Source: Bacteroidales bacterium (lineage in GTDB: Bacteria; Bacteroidota; Bacteroidia; Bacteroidales; UBA3824). Taken from it: a stretch of 64,000 nt of DNA. The translations under genes and the position numbers were made by a program. This document shows positions 60,143 through 64,000 of the stretch, one piece after another (the stretch's first letter is position 1; every line of letters begins with the position of its first letter). Below the pieces are notes generated by a model, which was not told the origin of the DNA, did no database searches, and was given only the letters and a program-made list of their open reading frames with translations. Where the stretch lies: contig JAEERW010000007.1 in the NCBI GenBank assembly GCA_016286055.1, forward strand, positions 93,766 through 157,765. Direction: 5' to 3'.

Positions 60143-62092
60143 ATGGCACAATTGGATTCAAAAATACCAGAAGGCGATTTGAAAGACAAATGGAAAAACT
60201 ATAAAGAACACCAGCATCTTGTAAATCCCGCCAACAAAAGAAAAATAGATATAATTGTAGTAGGCACAGGCTTGGCAGGCGCATCGGCAGCCGCTTCGTT
60301 TGCCGAGATGGGCTTTAAAGTTAAGGCATTCTGCTATCAGGATTCGCCCCGCCGTGCTCACTCTATCGCCGCTCAGGGCGGTATCAACGCTGCTAAAAAC
60401 TATCCCAACGACGGTGACTCGGTTTACCGCCTTTTCTACGATACTATCAAGGGTGGCGACTACCGCGCACGCGAAGCCAACGTTTACCGCTTGGCAGAGG
60501 TTTCTAACTCTATCATCGACCAGTGTGTGGCTCAGGGAGTTCCGTTTGCCCGTGAATACGGCGGACTCTTGGCTAACCGTTCGTTTGGTGGCGCGCTCGT
60601 ATCACGTACATTCTACGCCCGCGGTCAGACGGGACAGCAACTTCTCCTTGGTGCATACTCAGCACTCAGCCGTCAGATCGGTTTGAAAAACGTGGAGATG
60701 CACACCCGCTGCGAAATGATGGACCTCGTAATGATCGACGGCCGTTGCCGTGGTATCGTTGCCCGCGACCTTCTCACTGGCGAAATTTCATCTCACTTTG
60801 GACACTGCGTAGTATTGGCAACAGGTGGTTACGGCAACGTTTACTTCCTCTCTACCAACGCTATGGGTAGCAACGGTTCTGCCGCTATGAAGGCTTACCG
60901 CAAGGGCGCATATTTTGCTAACCCCTGTATGGTGCAGATTCACCCCACCTGTATTCCTCAGCACGGCGACTTCCAGAGCAAACTTACCCTTATGTCTGAG
61001 TCGCTCCGCAACGACGGCCGCATCTGGGTTCCCAAAAAGAAAGAAGATGCCGAAAAACTCCGCAAAGGACAAATCAAGGCTTCTGACATTAAAGACGAAG
61101 ACCGCTACTTCTACCTCGAAGAGCGTTATCCTGCATTTGGTAACCTCGTTCCCCGCGACGTGGCTTCACGTAACGCAAAAGAACGTTGCGACGCAGGTTT
61201 CGGCGTTAACTCTACCGGCAACGCTGTATTCCTCGATTTTAAATACGCTATCGAACGTCTTGGAAAAGATGTTGTTGAGCAACGCTACGGCAACCTCTTC
61301 CAGATGTACCAGAAAATCACCGACACCGACCCCTACAAAGAGCCGATGATGATTTATCCCGCTATCCACTACACAATGGGTGGTCTTTGGGTCGATTACG
61401 AACTTTCTACCACAGTTCCCGGATTGTTTGCAGCAGGCGAAGCCAACTTCTCCGACCACGGTGCCAACCGTCTTGGTGCTTCGGCACTTATGCAGGGTCT
61501 TGCCGACGGTTACTTCGTATTGCCTTACACCGTTCAGGAATACTTGGCCGACCAGTTCAACGTTCCCCGCATCAACCCCAAAGAAAACGACGCGTTCAAG
61601 AAAGCCGAAGACGACGTTAAGGCTTACATCAAGAAACTTATGGACGTTAAGGGCGACGAATCGGTAGATTCATTCCACAAACGCCTCGGACACATTATGT
61701 GGAACAACGTTGGTATGGCTCGTACAAAAGAGAGCCTCGAAACCGCCATCAAACAAATTCAGGAACTCCGCGCAGAATTTTGGAAAAAAGTTCACATCCC
61801 CGGCAAAGCCGACGAACTCAACAACGAACTTGAAAAAGCCAACCGCGTGGCCGATTTCCTCGAACTTGGCGAACTTATCGCTCGCGACGCACTCCACCGC
61901 AACGAATCTTGCGGCGGTCACTTCCGCGAAGAGAGCCAAGACAACGGCGAGGCCAAACGCGACGACGCTAACTTTATGTACGTTGGCGCTTGGGAATACA
62001 AAGGCGAGAACCAAGAACCTGAACTTCATAAAGAAGATTTGAACTATCAGTTTATTAAAGTTCAGACAAGAAACTATAAGACAGGTAAATAG
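60143..62092 (+). CDS. sdhA: Succinate dehydrogenase/fumarate reductase flavoprotein
   Basis: A 649-residue flavoprotein, the long form found with b558-type cytochromes. The FAD fold starts [20 protein letters not shown]; His73 ([15 protein letters not shown]) carries the covalent [31 protein letters not shown] and [18 protein letters not shown] are catalytic or FAD-binding stretches. It interconverts succinate and fumarate at the inner face of the membrane. In anaerobic Bacteroidales the physiological direction is mostly fumarate reduction. It lies between sdhC and sdhB. Confidence 0.96.
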   Translation: MAQLDSKIPEGDLKDKWKNYKEHQHLVNPANKRKIDIIVVGTGLAGASAAASFAEMGFKVKAFCYQDSPRRAHSIAAQGGINAAKNYPNDGDSVYRLFYDTIKGGDYRAREANVYRLAEVSNSIIDQCVAQGVPFAREYGGLLANRSFGGALVSRTFYARGQTGQQLLLGAYSALSRQIGLKNVEMHTRCEMMDLVMIDGRCRGIVARDLLTGEISSHFGHCVVLATGGYGNVYFLSTNAMGSNGSAAMKAYRKGAYFANPCMVQIHPTCIPQHGDFQSKLTLMSESLRNDGRIWVPKKKEDAEKLRKGQIKASDIKDEDRYFYLEERYPAFGNLVPRDVASRNAKERCDAGFGVNSTGNAVFLDFKYAIERLGKDVVEQRYGNLFQMYQKITDTDPYKEPMMIYPAIHYTMGGLWVDYELSTTVPGLFAAGEANFSDHGANRLGASALMQGLADGYFVLPYTVQEYLADQFNVPRINPKENDAFKKAEDDVKAYIKKLMDVKGDESVDSFHKRLGHIMWNNVGMARTKESLETAIKQIQELRAEFWKKVHIPGKADELNNELEKANRVADFLELGELIARDALHRNESCGGHFREESQDNGEAKRDDANFMYVGAWEYKGENQEPELHKEDLNYQFIKVQTRNYKTGK

Positions 62093-62135
62093 TTACCGCA
62101 TCAAAATTTTCAAACAAACTTAAATTGAATCAAAA

Positions 62136-62903
62136 ATGTCAGAAAATAAAGGTTTGAACTTGACTTTGAAAGTTTGGCGGCAGAAAGACCGTCATTCAAA
62201 AGGTCAATTTAAAGAATACAAAGTGGAGAACATATCCACTGAGGCATCGTTCCTCGAAATGGTAGACATACTCAACGAGCAACTCATCAACACCAACGAC
62301 CCCGACGGCCCTGTGGCATTCGACCACGACTGCCGCGAAGGTATCTGCGGTATGTGCTCGCTATTTATCAACGGCCGTGCTCACGGACCAGACGATGCTA
62401 TCACCACCTGCCAGTTGCATATGCGCAAATTCAAAGACGGCGAAACTATCACAATCGAACCTTGGCGTTCGGGCGGTTTCCCCGTAATTAAAGACCTTAT
62501 GGTAGACCGTAGCGCATACGACAAAATTATGCAGGCAGGAGGCTTTGTTTCGGTATCTACCGGCGGAGTTCCCGACGCTAACGCAATTCCTATCCCCAAG
62601 GCTGATGCCGACGAGGCTATGGACGCTGCCGCTTGTATCGGTTGCGGTGCTTGCGCTGCCACCTGCAAAAACGGCTCGGCAATGTTGTTCGTTTCGGCAA
62701 AAGTTTCGCAACTTGCACTCCTTCCCCAAGGCAAAGTTGAGGCTGCCAAACGTGCCAAAGCAATGGTTGCCAAGATGGACGAACTCGGCTTCGGAAACTG
62801 CACCAACACAGGCGCTTGCGAACTTGAATGTCCCAAACAGGTATCAATATCGCACATCGCCCGCTTGAACAGAGAATTCTTAAAAGCAAATATTAAGGAC
62901 TAA
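62136..62903 (+). CDS. sdhB: Succinate dehydrogenase/fumarate reductase iron-sulfur subunit
   Basis: A 255-residue subunit that carries electrons between flavin and heme. The 2Fe-2S site is [18 protein letters not shown]; the 4Fe-4S and 3Fe-4S sites are [11 protein letters not shown] and [12 protein letters not shown]. All expected cysteines appear present. It is the last gene of sdhCAB, followed at once by a hairpin terminator at 62930-62969. Confidence 0.95.
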   Translation: MSENKGLNLTLKVWRQKDRHSKGQFKEYKVENISTEASFLEMVDILNEQLINTNDPDGPVAFDHDCREGICGMCSLFINGRAHGPDDAITTCQLHMRKFKDGETITIEPWRSGGFPVIKDLMVDRSAYDKIMQAGGFVSVSTGGVPDANAIPIPKADADEAMDAAACIGCGACAATCKNGSAMLFVSAKVSQLALLPQGKVEAAKRAKAMVAKMDELGFGNCTNTGACELECPKQVSISHIARLNREFLKANIKD

Positions 62904-62929
62904 TTCTTAGAATTATATTTGACAGATTT

Positions 62930-62969
62930 AAAGTAGAGATACACAGTTAAGTGTGTCTCTACTTTTTTT
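62930..62969 (+). terminator. Terminator of the sdh operon
   Basis: AAAGTAGAGATACAC (62930-62944) pairs with GTGTGTCTCTACTTT (62951-62965) with one G-T pair and a six-base loop, ending in seven T. The stem shares GTAGAGA/TCTCTAC with the repeat at 37512-37574. Confidence 0.9.
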
Positions 62970-63013
62970 ATACACAAAACACAACAACTAACCATTTTTT
63001 CAAAGGAAATAAT

Positions 63014-63044
63014 TTTGCCTTTAATATTATCTTTCTTATTTTTG
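63014..63044 (+). promoter_or_regulatory. Promoter of hsdR
   Basis: TTTG at 63014-63017, 19-base spacer, TATTTTTG at 63037-63044, 18 bases before ATG 63063; a full consensus match. Confidence 0.75.
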
Positions 63045-63062
63045 TAAAATAAAATACGAGTT

Positions 63063-64000
63063 ATGGAAAGTCAAATAGAAAGCGAACTTATTAAGCAACT
63101 CGAAGAACTTAAATATAAGTATCGGGCTGACATTAAAGACAGAGAATCTCTCGAAAGAAATTTTAGGGAGAAGTTCAATGTGAGAAACTTCTGTCATCTC
63201 TCTGACAGTGAGTTTGATATGCTTTTGACCGACCTAATCGACAAAGATGTTTTCAAATGTTCAAAAAAACTGCGTGAAAAACAGTTGTTTTACCGAGAAG
63301 ACGGTTTGCCACTCTATTATAACCTTATTAATACAGATGATTGGTGCAAAAATGATTACGAAGTTGTAACACAACTGAGAATCAACACCGCCAATTCCAA
63401 TCAAAGGTATGATGTAATAATCCTTATCAACGGTTTGCCATTGGTGCAGATAGAACTCAAAGACCACAAGGTAAATCCACGCAAGGCAATGCAACAAATT
63501 ATCGACTACAAGCACGACAAAGGTAACGGCTATCTCAATACCTTGCTGTGTTTTATGCAGTTGTTTATTGTTAGCAATGAAGATAAAACATTCTATTTTA
63601 CCAACAACAACGACAATTATTTACAGTTTGACGCCAAAGAACAGTTTTTGCCTATTTACAATTGGGCAGACAGCAACAACAAACCAATTAACCAGTTAAA
63701 CAAATTTACAAAAATATTTTTAGAAAAATACGCTCTTGGCGAAATGATATGCCGGTATATGGTCTTGGTCAATACTGAAAAAAAGGTGCTTATAATGCGC
63801 CCATACCAAATTTATGCCGTTAAAAGGATAATGGACACCATAAAAAACGGCAAAGGGAACGGGTATATTTGGCACACGACAGGCAGCGGCAAAACTCTTA
63901 CCTCATTCAAAGCGTCAACTCTGCTTAAAAATGAGGAAGACATAGAAAAATGCTTGTTTGTGGTTGATAGAAAAGATTTGGACAGGCAGACTCGCGAGGA
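63063..64000 (+). CDS. hsdR: Type I restriction enzyme subunit R, 3' end outside window
   Basis: The first 312 residues of a type I restriction endonuclease subunit; the gene runs off the right edge. The N-terminal nuclease domain has a PD-(D/E)xK pattern (YDVIILINGLPLVQIELK, about 120-137). The translocase begins with MRPYQIYAVKRIMDTI, Walker A TTGSGKT and VVDRKDLDRQ. HsdR cuts unmodified DNA after ATP-driven translocation, together with HsdM and HsdS, which would lie outside the window. It is first in its transcript. Confidence 0.93.
   Translation, partial: MESQIESELIKQLEELKYKYRADIKDRESLERNFREKFNVRNFCHLSDSEFDMLLTDLIDKDVFKCSKKLREKQLFYREDGLPLYYNLINTDDWCKNDYEVVTQLRINTANSNQRYDVIILINGLPLVQIELKDHKVNPRKAMQQIIDYKHDKGNGYLNTLLCFMQLFIVSNEDKTFYFTNNNDNYLQFDAKEQFLPIYNWADSNNKPINQLNKFTKIFLEKYALGEMICRYMVLVNTEKKVLIMRPYQIYAVKRIMDTIKNGKGNGYIWHTTGSGKTLTSFKASTLLKNEEDIEKCLFVVDRKDLDRQTRE

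Overview
The window is chromosomal DNA of a Bacteroidota bacterium, most likely order Bacteroidales. Support comes from promoters of the TAnnTTTG type (often with TTTG about 19-20 bases upstream), a type III glutamine synthetase, the type 9 secretion proteins PorX and PorW/SprE, DUF2851, DUF177-rpmF-fabH-accB-accC gene order, a Bacteroidota-type succinate dehydrogenase/fumarate reductase (cytochrome b, flavoprotein, iron-sulfur), and lipoproteins and SPOR proteins typical of the group. GC content is moderate. I saw no rRNA, tRNA or CRISPR array. I cannot name the genus.

Layout. 1-3.3 kb: three overlapping or closely spaced membrane proteins with zinc ribbons; one starts with a BRO-N-like domain. 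3.3-6.6 kb: BspA-type leucine-rich repeat protein and a chemoreceptor. 6.9-7.7 kb: a frame-broken gene. 7.85-11.4 kb: a secreted PPC-like protein followed by a secreted TPR-CHAT (caspase-like) protein. 11.4-16.3 kb (minus): fatty-acid synthesis operon (DUF177, rpmF, fabH, accB, accC) running into bactofilin and the atpZ-type front end of an ATP synthase operon whose structural genes are absent. 16.3-25.8 kb (minus): a Cache-HAMP-GAF-PAS sensor without an output domain, a 26-residue-repeat lipoprotein, glnN, DUF2851, a cyclase-HD fusion with an altered metal site, and a SPOR lipoprotein. 25.9-31.8 kb (minus): histidine kinase, response regulator, PorW and a beta-propeller lipoprotein in one apparent operon. 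32-37.5 kb (plus): ABC transporter pair, then TetR-PorX-TsaE-alanine dehydrogenase. 37.5-44.5 kb: membrane protein and a surface-polysaccharide cluster (four glycosyltransferases and a Wzy-like polymerase).

44.5-58.6 kb is the accessory part. It holds two unrelated AAA ATPase/nuclease-like genes, each preceded by its own palindromic repeat pair; a three-gene ADP-ribosyltransferase-like cassette with a perfect Shine-Dalgarno sequence foreign to this genome; a YafQ-type toxin-antitoxin pair; a nucleotidyltransferase (MNT) gene beside the remnant of its HEPN partner; and a J-domain-like gene broken by one base. HrpB helicase, a GNAT acetyltransferase, a VanW-family protein, a TPM-domain protein and an AraC-cupin pair lie between them. 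58.6-62.9 kb: TlpA-like thioredoxin and the sdh/frd operon. From 63.06 kb to the edge: the start of a type I restriction hsdR gene.

Promoter matches were used to correct start codons in several genes (for example the genes starting at 31974, 33668, 46635, 52254 and 53223 on plus, and at 19986, 31820 and 52039 on minus). All functional calls rest on reading motifs by eye; no database search was possible.
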